25,757 nucleotides of DNA from Deltaproteobacteria bacterium (GTDB lineage: Bacteria > Desulfobacterota > DSM-4660 > Desulfatiglandales > HGW-15), in contig CP070840.1 in NCBI GenBank assembly GCA_020342025.1, positions 2,961,893-2,987,649 of the forward strand, written 5' to 3'. Both the position numbers and the translations under genes were made by a program. The notes under the pieces were generated by a model, which saw only the letters and a program-made list of their open reading frames with translations, did no database searches and had not been told where the DNA came from. This document shows positions 15,185-22,149 of the stretch, one piece after another (positions within the stretch are counted from its first letter, which is position 1; the number at the start of each line of letters is the position of its first letter).

Positions 15185-16091
15185 AGTAACCCAACCTACG
15201 CAAGGCCCGGGTATCTCTGCTCCAGTTTTTCTCCACCCGAACCCTCAGATCCAAGTAAACATGGGTCCCAAATATCGTTTCCAGTTCCCCTCTAGATGAC
15301 TGGCCAATGGATTTAATCATGTGCCCCTTCTTCCCTATAAGGATCGCCTTTTGGGAATCCGTTTCCACATGGATCCTGGCGGATATGGACAGAACGCCCT
15401 TCTTCGGAATCTCTTCAATGCTCTCCACAGTGACCGCTGACGAATAGGGTAACTCCTGCTTGGTGTAATTGTATATTTTTTCCCTGATAATCTCGGATAC
15501 AAGAAAAGCGTCTGACTGATCTGTTTTCATCTCTTTTGGGAAAAATGCGGGACCTGGCCTGAGTCTCGACTTGAGTTCTTCAAGAAGGCGCTCTATGCCA
15601 TCGCCTGTCAGGGCGGAGATGGGGATAATGACATCAAAGACCTGCAGCCTCCTGAACTCGTCTATGATGGGTAAAAGCACTTCCTTGGAACCCAGGTCAA
15701 TTTTGTTGATGACGAGGAGCACGGGTTTCTCTATTTTTTTCAGGTTTCCCAATATCAAAGAAATATCAGGATCATCCGGCCTCAGCATCTCCATCATCAT
15801 CATGACAATGTCCACTTCACGACAGGCCTCCTGGGCAGAAGCCACCATACTCTTATGAAGAGCGGTCCGAGTCTTGTGAATACCTGGCGTATCCATTAAG
15901 ACCATTTGATATCCATCCCCATGGTAAATCCCCAAGACACGGTTTCGGGTGGTCTGGGGCTTTGGCGTGACAATGGCCACTTTTGTGCCAAGCAACCGGT
16001 TCAAGAGGGTGGATTTACCCACGTTTGGAGGCCCCACGATGGCGATGAAGCCGGAAAGGAAATCTGTTTCGGTAGAATTCTTCGTGTCCAT
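15183..16091 (-). CDS. era: GTPase Era (16S rRNA maturation)
   Basis: Era binds the 3' end of 16S rRNA and assists 30S ribosome assembly. The 302-residue protein has Walker A GPPNVGKS (20-27), the switch I region PKPQTTRNRV (43-52), DTPGIH (67-72), and NKID near 135. A C-terminal KH domain (about 225-295) has ILIGKKGHMIKSIG and the LDLRVRVEKNW signature. Length is normal for the family. The ATG at 16091 has no obvious ribosome site but leaves a typical short N-terminal lead. It is the last gene of an rnc to era group on the minus strand, separated from the radical SAM gene by 196 bp that contain a large inverted repeat. Its transcript ends at the bidirectional terminator. Confidence 0.97.
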   Translation of the reverse strand: MDTKNSTETDFLSGFIAIVGPPNVGKSTLLNRLLGTKVAIVTPKPQTTRNRVLGIYHGDGYQMVLMDTPGIHKTRTALHKSMVASAQEACREVDIVMMMMEMLRPDDPDISLILGNLKKIEKPVLLVINKIDLGSKEVLLPIIDEFRRLQVFDVIIPISALTGDGIERLLEELKSRLRPGPAFFPKEMKTDQSDAFLVSEIIREKIYNYTKQELPYSSAVTVESIEEIPKKGVLSISARIHVETDSQKAILIGKKGHMIKSIGQSSRGELETIFGTHVYLDLRVRVEKNWSRDTRALRRLGY

Positions 16092-16132
16092 GTTATTTTT
16101 ACAATCAGAAGTTCATCCCTGCTCAAGCCCAC

Positions 16133-16226
16133 CTGATTCCGGATACCAGATGCCAAATACCGGATTTTGGATAAATAGACCGTTTCCTTTTTCATCAGGT
16201 ATCCGGTATCGAATATCCGGCATCAG
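16133..16226. repeat. 33-bp-arm inverted repeat (CCGGATACC type)
   Basis: Left arm 16133-16165 (starting CTGATTCCGGATACCAGATG) and right arm 16194-16226 (ending ATATCCGGCATCAG) are complementary at roughly 25 of 33 positions around a 28-bp spacer. It sits between the radical SAM gene and era on the same transcript, so it could fold as a large RNA hairpin. Shorter copies of the same unit occur near 6596-6626. Confidence 0.7.
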
Positions 16227-16287
16227 TCCGCATATCCGAATCCTGACAAATATGCAGGATACGCTAAAAATATGGAGTCACCCTATT

Positions 16288-17328
16288 TCAAAGCACATCC
16301 ACTTCCACTTGCCCTGAAGGGACCGCATCATCACCTATCGTGTCAACGACCCTTGCTCCGGTTTTCTCCTCGATCAGGCGAAGTCCTCGGTTCTTGTAAC
16401 CCCTGACAAGTGGAATTTCCGCGGATGGCACTCTGAGCTTAATCTGGCCGGCCACACCTTGTGCGTGGAGACAGGATGCTATCTTGTCTTGATGAATCCC
16501 GGATCGAACAAGAAACCCGAAGGCACTGTGCCAGGGGCCTGCCATGATCTCATCCCTTAGGAGCAGGGCGGGTGACGACATCATTCCGATCCTGATCACG
16601 GGGATTCCCTTCTGTTCCAAACGCGCGCAACTCTCCTGACAGATTCTAATGGCCGCATCCAGTGAAAGAGGATGATATCTATTCTCCATGTACCATCTGG
16701 CCAACTCTGTGCCCTTTATGACGAGGGTTGGATACAGCCGGACCATATCCGGGCGCAGTTTTATAACCTCACCCACCGTCTTCAAGAAAATCTCTTCTGA
16801 GTCCCCGGGGAGCCCCGGCATGAGTTGAATCCCCACTTTGAACCCATGCGTCTTCAGCAGATGAACAGAATCAATCGTATCTCGCGATGTATGTCCTCGC
16901 CGTGAAAGTTTCAAGACGGCGTCATCCATGGATTGGGTCCCCAGTTCGACAGTGGCAACCCCTAGCTTTCTCATGAGGCGAAGCGGCTCTTCCTGGAGCG
17001 AATCGGGACGCGTGGAGACCCTTATGGATTTGAACCATCCCTCCCTTAAAAAAGGAGCTGCAGCCTCCAGCAGCTCCTTCATCCGGCCGACGGGGAGTCT
17101 CGTAAATGTCCCCCCGTAAAAGGCAACCTCGGGCTCCCGGCTGGCATCAAATCCTGTTGCGTTTATGGCATTATGGAGGGTCTGTTTGATGGTTGATTCA
17201 TCGACTGGTTGGGTGGGCTGAGAAGTTATCTTCACTTGGTGGCAGTAGATGCATCGATATGGACATCCCTCATTGGGGATGAATATGGGTACGATTAAAG
17301 CTCTTTTTCTCGTTCCCCTGTCAGACAA
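16288..17328 (-). CDS. Elp3-like radical SAM protein
   Basis: The 346-residue protein starts with a TTG codon at 17328, supported by GGAGG seven nucleotides upstream inside the rnc coding region. No ATG occurs before the conserved domain. The radical SAM cluster motif is CPYRCIYC (C22, C26, C29), followed by VAFYGGTFTRLP, IRVSTRPDSL, VATVELGTQSMDD and VGIQLMPGLPGD. These are the barrel motifs shared with Elp3 and related HemN-like proteins. There is no acetyltransferase domain, so it is not full Elp3. The C-terminal part (about 280-346) is a small extra domain. The gene overlaps rnc by 34 bp and lies between rnc and era, suggesting an RNA- or ribosome-related role, but the substrate is unknown. 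Confidence 0.86.
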   Translation of the reverse strand: MSDRGTRKRALIVPIFIPNEGCPYRCIYCHQVKITSQPTQPVDESTIKQTLHNAINATGFDASREPEVAFYGGTFTRLPVGRMKELLEAAAPFLREGWFKSIRVSTRPDSLQEEPLRLMRKLGVATVELGTQSMDDAVLKLSRRGHTSRDTIDSVHLLKTHGFKVGIQLMPGLPGDSEEIFLKTVGEVIKLRPDMVRLYPTLVIKGTELARWYMENRYHPLSLDAAIRICQESCARLEQKGIPVIRIGMMSSPALLLRDEIMAGPWHSAFGFLVRSGIHQDKIASCLHAQGVAGQIKLRVPSAEIPLVRGYKNRGLRLIEEKTGARVVDTIGDDAVPSGQVEVDVL

Positions 17329-18020
17329 GGAAGTGCCTCCTTGGCCGCCTTCTGTTCGGCCTCTTTTTTGCTTTTGCCTTCAGCTTCAGCCATGATCTTT
17401 CCGTCAAGACGCAAGGCCACTTTGAAGGTCTTGTCATGTGCCGGACCACTCTCCTCTACCAGGACGTATTCGGGTCTGGTTTTGTACATCCCCTGTGTAT
17501 ATTCCTGGAGCTGGCTCTTGTAGTCATTGGGCACCCTCCCGGTATCAATCTTTCCTAACAGGGGCAAGAATAATTTGTGGACGATATCCTTTGTTTTTTC
17601 AAAGCCTGCATCCAGGTACAGCGCTCCTAATAGGGCCTCCACAGTGTTGGCAAGAATAGATGTTTTCTCTCTTCCGAGGCTCATTTCCTCTCCCCGGCCC
17701 AACATGAGATACTCTCCCAATCCCAACTCCTTTGCAACCCGGCACAGCCCTCCTTCGTTCACAACCGTTGCCCGATATTTGGAGAGATCTCCTTCTTTTG
17801 AATCCTGGAAAAGCTCCATAAGGATGTCACTGATGGCAAGATCCAGCACCGCATCACCAAGGAACTCAAGCCTTTCATTATCTCTTAGATCAGAGTCGGA
17901 AAGCTCGTTTACATAAGAGGAATGTCGGAAGGCCTCTGTAAGAAGCTCCGGCTGTTTGAACGTGTGACCCAGCCTCCTGCTCAACTCGTCAAGATCTTTT
18001 GTCGGGGATATAGCGCTCAT
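17295..18020 (-). CDS. rnc: Ribonuclease III
   Basis: RNase III cuts double-stranded RNA in rRNA processing and mRNA decay. The 241-residue protein has the nuclease signature NERLEFLGDAVLDL (48-61), giving metal-site residues E52 and D56. The second metal motif reads ILANTVEALLGALYLD (122-137), so the position usually occupied by Asp (D114 in E. coli) is Asn125, while the essential Glu128 is kept. The C-terminal dsRNA-binding domain (about 160-235) contains DYKSQLQEY and GKSKKEAEQKAAKEAL. Length is normal. The ATG at 18020 has a weak ribosome site, and a promoter is visible 39 nt upstream. The downstream radical SAM gene overlaps its 3' end, and era follows. Confidence 0.97.
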   Translation of the reverse strand: MSAISPTKDLDELSRRLGHTFKQPELLTEAFRHSSYVNELSDSDLRDNERLEFLGDAVLDLAISDILMELFQDSKEGDLSKYRATVVNEGGLCRVAKELGLGEYLMLGRGEEMSLGREKTSILANTVEALLGALYLDAGFEKTKDIVHKLFLPLLGKIDTGRVPNDYKSQLQEYTQGMYKTRPEYVLVEESGPAHDKTFKVALRLDGKIMAEAEGKSKKEAEQKAAKEALPCLTGEREKEL

Positions 18021-18065
18021 CTTTGGTAAAATTTGCCATGAAAAGCTATTATCAGCAGCCGATGC

Positions 18066-18095
18066 AATATAGGACTAGGGCGTATTTTAAGTCAA
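18066..18095 (-). promoter_or_regulatory. Sigma-70-type promoter for rnc
   Basis: On the minus strand, TTGACT (18095-18090) and TATATT (18071-18066) are 18 bp apart. The predicted start is near 18059, giving a leader of about 39 nt before the rnc ATG at 18020. It is back to back with the pyrR promoter. Confidence 0.55.
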
Positions 18096-18121
18096 GAGGG
18101 AGCATTTTAGCAATTTTTTAT

Positions 18122-18150
18122 TTGATTTTTCCTTGCACTTAGGATAATTA
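18122..18150 (+). promoter_or_regulatory. Sigma-70-type promoter for pyrR
   Basis: TTGATT (18122-18127) and TAATTA (18145-18150) are 17 bp apart, predicting a start near 18157. The leader would be only about 30 nt, too short for the terminator/antiterminator structure used by attenuating PyrR proteins. Confidence 0.4.
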
Positions 18151-18186
18151 GAAAGTTTTTCTAGAAAACACCCTGAGAAGAGACTC

Positions 18187-18735
18187 ATGAAAAAGACCGT
18201 TATTCTTTCAAAAGACGAGATCACTGAAAGCATCCAGCGTATAGCCAAGGAGATCGTTGAAAGAAATGCATCCATGGAGGACGTGGTGCTGGTGGGCATA
18301 AGAACCGGAGGCGCCTTCCTTGCCAAACGCCTTCAAAAAGTCTTAGCCAAATTGAAGGAGCCTGAACCCACCTTGGGCATCCTCGACATCACCCTTTATC
18401 GTGACGATTGGACACGGATTGGCCCTGCACCTATCGTGGGGAAGACTGAACTCACCTCCTCCATAGACGATAAGACGATTATTCTTGTAGATGATGTCCT
18501 TTTCACGGGGAGAACCGTTCGGGCTGCTATGGACGCACTCATAGACTTTGGTCGCCCAAAGAAGATTGAACTGGCCATTTTGGTGGACCGAGGAGACGGT
18601 GATAGAGAACTGCCCATAAGGGCCAATTATGTGGGCAGGGTATGGTCACCATCCCCCCACGAGACGATTAATGTCTATCTTGAAGAGGCAGGCTTTGACG
18701 ATCATGTAACGATTGAGAAGAAGAGGGCTGCCTGA
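18187..18735 (+). CDS. pyrR: PyrR: pyrimidine operon regulator / uracil phosphoribosyltransferase
   Basis: The 182-residue protein has the type I phosphoribosyltransferase fold of PyrR. Seen directly are LVGIRTGGAFLAKRL (35-49), ILDITLYRDDWT (65-76) and the PRPP-binding loop VDDVLFTGRT (101-110), with the C-terminal PIRANYVGR segment. PyrR proteins bind uridine nucleotides and the leader of pyr mRNAs, and many also make UMP from uracil and PRPP. The ATG at 18187 follows a weak GAGAAGAG purine stretch. No other pyr gene lies in the window, and the short leader shows no attenuator, so this gene may act on a distant pyr operon or mainly as an enzyme. An unknown gene starts 3 bp downstream. Confidence 0.93.
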   Translation: MKKTVILSKDEITESIQRIAKEIVERNASMEDVVLVGIRTGGAFLAKRLQKVLAKLKEPEPTLGILDITLYRDDWTRIGPAPIVGKTELTSSIDDKTIILVDDVLFTGRTVRAAMDALIDFGRPKKIELAILVDRGDGDRELPIRANYVGRVWSPSPHETINVYLEEAGFDDHVTIEKKRAA

Positions 18736-18737
18736 TA

Positions 18738-19931
18738 GTGGCTAAAAGGAAGAAGCCAAAAAAGAAAAAACCACATCCCTCCTCACTCCTGTCTCAGGAA
18801 CAACAGACGCAATTAACCTTCCTTCTCAAAAACATCAAGAATCTCACCAACTCCAATGTCAATGAACAAATAACAAGTCCTGAACTCGCGCAGGCTTTCG
18901 TTGAAAGACTGCCCACCCAAGGGCCTGAGGCCGTTCCTGCCCTATTGGCAGTCAGAGAGGCCTTTCCCCATAAAAACGTGCAGAAGGCGATCAAGAAGAC
19001 TATTTTCAAGTTCAAACAGAAAGGGATCTCTCACCCTGACTTGGAACCTGAAAAAGGCCCCTCAATCCTTACCAGAACTTTAGAGGTGGCTGACCCTTCC
19101 GCATTTTTAGGCCCGGTTGATGGGACCGGCAGTCGGGGCGTTCTTCTCATCTTACCCCAAGTCCCCAAAGGCGTTGACGTGGGCATGGGAGCCGTCAGCG
19201 ATGAACTGGGATTCATCCAATTCTTTGTGGGCAGATACAGCAACAAACGATTGAAAGAGGTGAAAGAGATCTTTTTTTCCAGTTTCGACAATGCCGTTGA
19301 AACACCCCTCTCCCATGCTGCCGCACTATTGGAAAGGGCGTACAGTAAAAGCGAGGAAGGGTTAAACGAGGTATCCAGGGGATACCTGCAGTTGAGGCCC
19401 TGGATTCTAGAAAATGTATCGCTTCTTGAACAGTCGCCCGTGTACGATCTCATGCCCCTCGATAGCCTTTCTGAAGGAACCCTCACCCCCTCCCAAATTG
19501 AGAGACTCCTTGCCCATGAACTGATGAAAACATGGATTATTGATCCGGAAAAGATTAAGCCTCTGATGGAAGATATTCAGAAGGTCAAAGAGAGCCGTAT
19601 CCTGGTCTCCGATGCACAAAAAACCGACCAGATCAACGAGGCAAAAAGAAAGACCATTAGCGAGATCTATCCAGGACAGAAACGCCTGCTCATGAAATGG
19701 AGGCTGGAAGAGATGGCCTATTTTTTCTTCAAGTTGGGAGAAGAGGAGATGGCACGCCTTTCGCTGGCGGCCGCCCAGTCTCTTGATGAAAAGGATTCTC
19801 CCTTGCTAATCAACCCTTTTCTGGAGGCCATAATGGAGCGCAGTTTCATTTTTCATGGGCGGACGGCTCAAGAGACGCTGGATTCAGAGGGTGCGGCTGG
19901 TGATGCCTCCTCAAAGATTATTATTCCATAA
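18738..19931 (+). CDS. Conserved-looking hypothetical protein (397 aa)
   Basis: The ORF starts with GTG at 18738, 3 bp after the pyrR stop codon, and ends 11 bp before the next gene, so it is probably cotranscribed. I do not recognise the family. The N-terminus is strongly basic (MAKRKKPKKKKPH), which could bind nucleic acid. Residues about 20-110 look helical, with a HEAT-like stretch GPEAVPALLAVREAFPHKNVQKAIKKTI. Residues 125-165 are beta-rich (SRGVLLILPQVPKGVDVGMG, LGFIQFFVGRY). The remainder is mostly helical (for example MKWRLEEMAYFFFKLGEEEMARLSL near 314-338). No signal peptide or membrane helix is apparent. GAGGG lies 10 nt upstream as a possible ribosome site. The length and tight spacing argue for a real gene. 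Confidence 0.8.
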   Translation: MAKRKKPKKKKPHPSSLLSQEQQTQLTFLLKNIKNLTNSNVNEQITSPELAQAFVERLPTQGPEAVPALLAVREAFPHKNVQKAIKKTIFKFKQKGISHPDLEPEKGPSILTRTLEVADPSAFLGPVDGTGSRGVLLILPQVPKGVDVGMGAVSDELGFIQFFVGRYSNKRLKEVKEIFFSSFDNAVETPLSHAAALLERAYSKSEEGLNEVSRGYLQLRPWILENVSLLEQSPVYDLMPLDSLSEGTLTPSQIERLLAHELMKTWIIDPEKIKPLMEDIQKVKESRILVSDAQKTDQINEAKRKTISEIYPGQKRLLMKWRLEEMAYFFFKLGEEEMARLSLAAAQSLDEKDSPLLINPFLEAIMERSFIFHGRTAQETLDSEGAAGDASSKIIIP

Positions 19932-19942
19932 AGGAGGTCATC

Positions 19943-20335
19943 ATGCCCACAACTATCCATGTAAAAACCCGTTCACGTATCGAGATGGTGGATATCACTT
20001 CTTCGGTTCAGCAAGAGATATCCAAGTCTGAGACCTCGGATGGGGTCTGCCTTGTCTACGTGCCGCATACCACGGCCGGAATAACCATTAATGAGGGGGC
20101 TGATCCTGCTGTCTGCAAAGATATCATGGATAAACTCAATGAATGGGTGCCTGCCAACGCAGGTTATCGTCATATGGAGGGAAATGCGGATAGCCACATC
20201 AAGGCTTCATTGATGGGAAGTTCGGTCTATGTGATGGTGGAAAACGGCCGCGTGGTGCTTGGCACCTGGCAAAAAATATTCTTCTGTGAATTCGATGGTC
20301 CCCGCTCCCGGAGAGTCTACGTGGGAATCTATTGA
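19943..20335 (+). CDS. YjbQ/UPF0047 family protein
   Basis: The 130-residue protein has the family's conserved blocks: VPHTTAGITINEGADP, HMEGNADSHIKASLMG and LGTWQKIFFCEFDGPR. Histidines in the first two blocks form the metal- or phosphate-binding site seen in UPF0047 structures. The E. coli member YjbQ has been described as having weak thiamine-phosphate synthase activity, but the true role of the family is unsettled. AAGGAGG is 6 nt before the ATG at 19943, an unusually strong ribosome site. It is the third gene after pyrR and an unknown protein. Its stop codon lies in an inverted repeat shared with the convergent ATP-grasp gene. Confidence 0.93.
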   Translation: MPTTIHVKTRSRIEMVDITSSVQQEISKSETSDGVCLVYVPHTTAGITINEGADPAVCKDIMDKLNEWVPANAGYRHMEGNADSHIKASLMGSSVYVMVENGRVVLGTWQKIFFCEFDGPRSRRVYVGIY

Positions 20336-20416
20336 TTGTTTTCGATGGATGATTGACGATTGTTCAGAGGAAGGAATTTTTCAATCGTCGATAGTCAACA
20401 ATAAATAATCAATCAA
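20332..20416. repeat. Inverted repeat between convergent genes
   Basis: TTGATTG (20332-20338) and CAATCAA (20410-20416) form the outer arms, each overlapping the stop codon of a flanking gene. Inside, GACGATTG (near 20354-20361) pairs with CAATCGTC (near 20382-20389). There is no clear T tract, so it may be a repeat rather than a classical terminator, though it lies where a bidirectional terminator would be expected. Confidence 0.55.
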
Positions 20417-21270
20417 AGGGACGTGACCGATTGTGGATCAAAACCCCTTTCAACCAGCCATTCTTGGAGGGCTTGGGAGAGGAGCTGGTAAAACCGCATA
20501 GAGCCTCCCAGGCCCCGCCTCCCGAAGATATAGTTGATCTCAAGAAATAGGGGTCGAGGATTGGGTTGGGTAAAGTCGAAGATAAAATCGATGGCAGCCA
20601 AGTTGATACCGGTTTCTGCCGCAAGCCTTTCCGCCTCTATCTGTCCCTTTTTCTGGAGATCAGGTCTCCACGCCCTATCAATCTCTGCGCCCCGACTTAT
20701 GGTGGTTATCGTCTGCCCGGGTCCCTGTGCTCGCTTCCAATAAGTGATCGTCCTGTTCCCGATAATGACAGTTCGAAGCACATTGCCTTCGGTGGGGATT
20801 AACTGCTGAGATATGAATCCGGCACTTTCCAACCTCTCCAAACGCTTTAGATCCTCTAGTGCCATTTCTAATGTTTTTTCCTCTGTAATCGTATATATCC
20901 TCTCGGCCTCATGTGCCTCATTCCCCTTGATCAGAAAGGGCATCCGAAGGGGAAAATTTCCACTCCCTTCACAGGCCTCATGGAATGCCCGTACTGAAGC
21001 CCACCGCCTCGTTTCAGGATGAGGGCATTTGTGTTTTTTGAAAAGAAGACTCTGCCCGATTTTTCCAGGGTATTCAAAACGTGCATCGTAGTTGGGGAAA
21101 ATTTGGGCTGAAGAACTTTTGCAGGCCTTGTAAAGAACCGAATTACAGTACTGGGGCAAGAGGATAATTTCTGCGGCCCGAATATGGCGCAAGTCATGGC
21201 TATCCAGGGCCCCGTCTCCCAGAATAACCAGTGTATCGCCCATGAAACAGGGATGGAAGGAGAGTATCAC
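20413..21270 (-). CDS. RimK-like ATP-grasp ligase of unknown substrate
   Basis: The 285-residue protein starts at GTG 21270, with GAGGAG about 9 nt upstream; an internal ATG at 21243 would remove nine residues, MILSFHPCF, that look like part of the domain. The N-terminal part (about 1-100) resembles a pre-ATP-grasp domain. The ATP-grasp region has PFLIKGNEAHEAERIY, the SAGFISQQLIP segment and the C-terminal metal/ATP motif AIDFIFD ... LFLEINYIFGRRGLGGS (LEIN at 243-246). This pattern is close to RimK and glutathione synthase types, which join an amino group to a carboxylate with ATP. No partner gene indicates the substrate; it stands alone, converging on the YjbQ gene. It is probably cytoplasmic. 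Confidence 0.78.
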   Translation of the reverse strand: MILSFHPCFMGDTLVILGDGALDSHDLRHIRAAEIILLPQYCNSVLYKACKSSSAQIFPNYDARFEYPGKIGQSLLFKKHKCPHPETRRWASVRAFHEACEGSGNFPLRMPFLIKGNEAHEAERIYTITEEKTLEMALEDLKRLERLESAGFISQQLIPTEGNVLRTVIIGNRTITYWKRAQGPGQTITTISRGAEIDRAWRPDLQKKGQIEAERLAAETGINLAAIDFIFDFTQPNPRPLFLEINYIFGRRGLGGSMRFYQLLSQALQEWLVERGFDPQSVTSL

Positions 21271-21347
21271 CGCCGATTTCTCCTCAGTTCAGGGTCCAGT
21301 CCCAAATCCACCGTCAAATTCGTCCCTCATCACTGAAATCAGGAAAT

Positions 21348-21376
21348 TTGACTTTATTTTCTTCTATGGTTATAGT
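21348..21376 (+). promoter_or_regulatory. Sigma-70-type promoter for the FmdB-type gene
   Basis: TTGACT (21348-21353) and TATAGT (21371-21376) are exactly 17 bp apart. The predicted start near 21383 leaves a leader of about 140 nt before the ATG at 21523. I see no strong hairpin in that leader. Confidence 0.55.
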
Positions 21377-21522
21377 CTGAAATATCGATAGTATAGCATT
21401 GAGCCTGTTGGGAAAACCATTTATTTTGAGATCCTTGGCCAGAGCTTTAAACGACGCACCTGCGGAAACTCAATGCGCAACCCAAGGGTTACATGCTTGT
21501 GTGAAAAAGAAGGAGAAGGAAA

Positions 21523-21768
21523 ATGCCCATCTTTGAATTCAGATGTCTTGAATGCGGCAACATATTTGAAAAACTCTTTGTGAGTTCCAATGATAGAGTG
21601 GACTTGGAATGTCCTGAATGCCAATCCTGCACCTTTGAACGGGTCGTTAGCAAGACCAGTCACGTGATGGGAGTCGGACCTGGAGGCAAAAAACCGAAAA
21701 TCACTGAAAAATCCTGTGCGCCCGGGAACAAATGCATGACCCTGGATCTTCCAGGACCGACAAAATAG
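21523..21768 (+). CDS. FmdB-type zinc ribbon protein
   Basis: The 81-residue protein begins MPIFEFRCLECG, the hallmark of the FmdB/CxxC-CxxC-SSSS regulatory family. The zinc ribbon is formed by C8, C11, C30 and C33, with an extra C36. The tail carries a Gly/Lys-rich segment and two more cysteines (SCAPGNKC). AAGGAGAAGG precedes the ATG closely. Members are named after a putative regulator of formamidase/amidase genes, but their real role is unknown. It is not clearly in an operon; the next gene starts 118 bp downstream. Confidence 0.87.
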   Translation: MPIFEFRCLECGNIFEKLFVSSNDRVDLECPECQSCTFERVVSKTSHVMGVGPGGKKPKITEKSCAPGNKCMTLDLPGPTK

Positions 21769-21814
21769 CGCCATCCCCACCACCCTTCTTTTCCCTTCTT
21801 AAAAGTGTGAACAA

Positions 21815-21854
21815 ATCTCAGGAAATATCTTCATCCAGTTAATATTTCTGAGAT
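21815..21854. repeat. Hairpin with 13-bp stem between small genes
   Basis: ATCTCAGGAAATAT (21815-21828) pairs with ATATTTCTGAGAT (21842-21854), with a single bulged G and a 13-nt loop. No T tract follows on either strand, so it is not a normal terminator. It lies 33 bp before the start of the 85-residue gene. Confidence 0.6.
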
Positions 21855-21886
21855 AGAAGTAGAAAGCTCAATTAGAATTATAACCC

Positions 21887-22144
21887 ATGAAAAATGAGGA
21901 AGATCTCTCCAATGCGGTCCATGAACTGAGCGACGATGACCAAGAGCACATCAGAACGCTCTTTCATGAAGAGGTGGCACCAAAACTTATGAAGCTTGAT
22001 GCCCGCTTAGGCACGCTTAGTTGTGAGTTTGCGGGCGAGCAGTTTAGGAATTGGTCTGTTCAGTTCAAGTCTGTGGGAAATGATTTCGAAATTGTTGACT
22101 TTGAATACGACGAAGAGGGCGCTGGATTAGATTTAGACGTATAG
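21887..22144 (+). CDS. Small acidic protein of unknown function (85 aa)
   Basis: The 85-residue product is strongly acidic (DLSNAVHELSDDDQEHIRTLFHEEVAPK at the start; DFEIVDFEYDEEGAGLDLDV at the end). It appears to combine an N-terminal helical half with a C-terminal beta half (NWSVQFKSVGNDFEIVDFEY). I do not recognise the family. No clear ribosome site precedes the ATG at 21887. It ends 5 bp before the next gene, so the two are very likely translated from one message and may act together. The single cysteine (LSCEF) has no obvious metal partner. Confidence 0.72.
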   Translation: MKNEEDLSNAVHELSDDDQEHIRTLFHEEVAPKLMKLDARLGTLSCEFAGEQFRNWSVQFKSVGNDFEIVDFEYDEEGAGLDLDV

Positions 22145-22149
22145 GAGCC

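Noticed and set aside
17643..17660. TTGGCAAGAATA resembling half of a sigma-54 promoter
   Set aside because: The -12 TTGC element is missing at the required distance, and it lies within rnc coding sequence.
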